Below, one piece after another: positions 5,435 through 5,662 of a DNA stretch of 5,662 bases. The DNA lies in NCBI GenBank assembly GCA_025965395.1, contig JAOPXA010000207.1, positions 1 through 5,662 on the forward strand. Direction: 5' to 3'. The notes under the pieces are model-generated. The model saw only the letters and a program-made list of their open reading frames with translations, had not been told where the DNA came from and did not search any database. The stretch's first letter is position 1. Every line of letters begins with the position of its first letter. This DNA comes from Nocardioidaceae bacterium (GTDB lineage Bacteria; Actinomycetota; Actinomycetes; Propionibacteriales; Nocardioidaceae). A program made the translations under genes and the position numbers.

Positions 5435-5662
5435 TCTCCCGTCCCCCTCCTTCGGAGTCCAACGTCGATTGTCGATGAGAACCCATCGCGACCGCCGATG
5501 AGTTGCCTATCGAGGTTGCTCAAGGTGCTGCGCATGTCTCGACGTTAGGCCCGAAAGCACAGGGAAAAATACGAGTTCCATCAGGCGGACAGGTGCAACG
5601 TACATCGCATTTTTAGTGTATGTAGCGTAAGGCTATCGATTTACTCGACTTAACGACGAGAG
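5435..5662 (-). promoter_or_regulatory. Upstream control region of the operon (promoter not pinned down)
   Basis: No convincing gene is seen in these 228 bases. The part from about 5560 to 5662 is clearly AT-richer than the rest of the window, as expected for a promoter or for divergent promoters if another gene starts beyond the right edge. Reading leftward, TAACGT at 5542-5547 fits the actinobacterial -10 pattern TANNNT, but I see no good -35 element 16-18 bases upstream of it. TACACT near 5615 is a second weak candidate. The region also contains an imperfect palindrome at 5594-5609 and repeated CATCG/CGATG words at 5473-5500. These make it a regulatory region, but the exact start site cannot be assigned from sequence. 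Confidence 0.5.
5594..5609. promoter_or_regulatory. 16-bp imperfect palindrome, possible operator
   Basis: TGCAACGTACATCGCA is symmetric about GT|AC at 12 of 16 positions, and the mismatched positions keep the purine/pyrimidine class, giving TGCRAYGTACRTYGCA. It lies in the AT-richer part of the control region, where a dimeric regulator could bind. I do not recognise it as the site of a named regulator. TACAT and ATGTA arms at 5601-5624 form a second, overlapping inverted repeat. Confidence 0.3.

Noticed and set aside
5294..5548. Plus-strand ORF of 84 codons (GTG start, GGGGAAAGG upstream) antisense to the leader region
   Set aside because: The product is Arg/Ser/Pro-rich low-complexity sequence without a recognisable domain, as produced by chance in GC-rich DNA, and it runs against the operon's regulatory region.
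5435..5662. SAM or cobalamin riboswitch upstream of the sulfur operon
   Set aside because: I looked for SAM-riboswitch-like core motifs on the minus strand and found none; the Cys leader explains sulfur control better.

Overview
The window comes from a high-GC bacterium, most likely an actinomycete. The genes are GC-rich, the substrate-binding protein has a Gram-positive-style lipoprotein signal, several genes overlap at ATGA junctions, and a cysteine-codon leader ORF of the kind known from actinobacterial sulfur operons lies upstream. I cannot name a genus from sequence alone.

All supported genes lie on the minus strand, so transcription runs from the right edge to the left. In order they are: an AT-richer control region (about 5435-5662); a 28-codon leader ORF ending in Arg-Cys-Arg-Cys-Arg-Pro-Cys-stop (5348-5434); a short region with two perfect hairpins (5247-5347); a two-domain sulfurtransferase of the 3-mercaptopyruvate type (4407-5246); a luciferase-like FMNH2-dependent monooxygenase related to SsuD (3241-4410); an acyl-CoA-dehydrogenase-fold flavoprotein that looks more like the DszC/SfnB-type oxygenases (2069-3244); an Opp/Dpp-type lipoprotein binding protein (356-2008); and the first 109 codons of a DppB-like permease that runs off the left edge (1-328).

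The first two gene junctions are 4-bp ATGA overlaps, the next gap is 60 bp and the last is 27 bp. No convincing terminator lies between genes, so this looks like one operon. My reading is a sulfur-scavenging operon. An ABC importer brings in an unidentified organosulfur compound, two flavin-dependent enzymes oxidise it and release sulfur, and the sulfurtransferase handles sulfur through a persulfide. Expression would be tuned to cysteine supply by ribosome stalling on the leader's Cys codons. The second permease, the ATPases and a flavin reductase are not in the window and would be expected further left or elsewhere.

The most interesting points are the cysteine leader and putative attenuator, and the fact that both oxidoreductases lack residues that define the best-known members of their families. 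The substrate may therefore be neither a simple alkanesulfonate nor an acyl-CoA.
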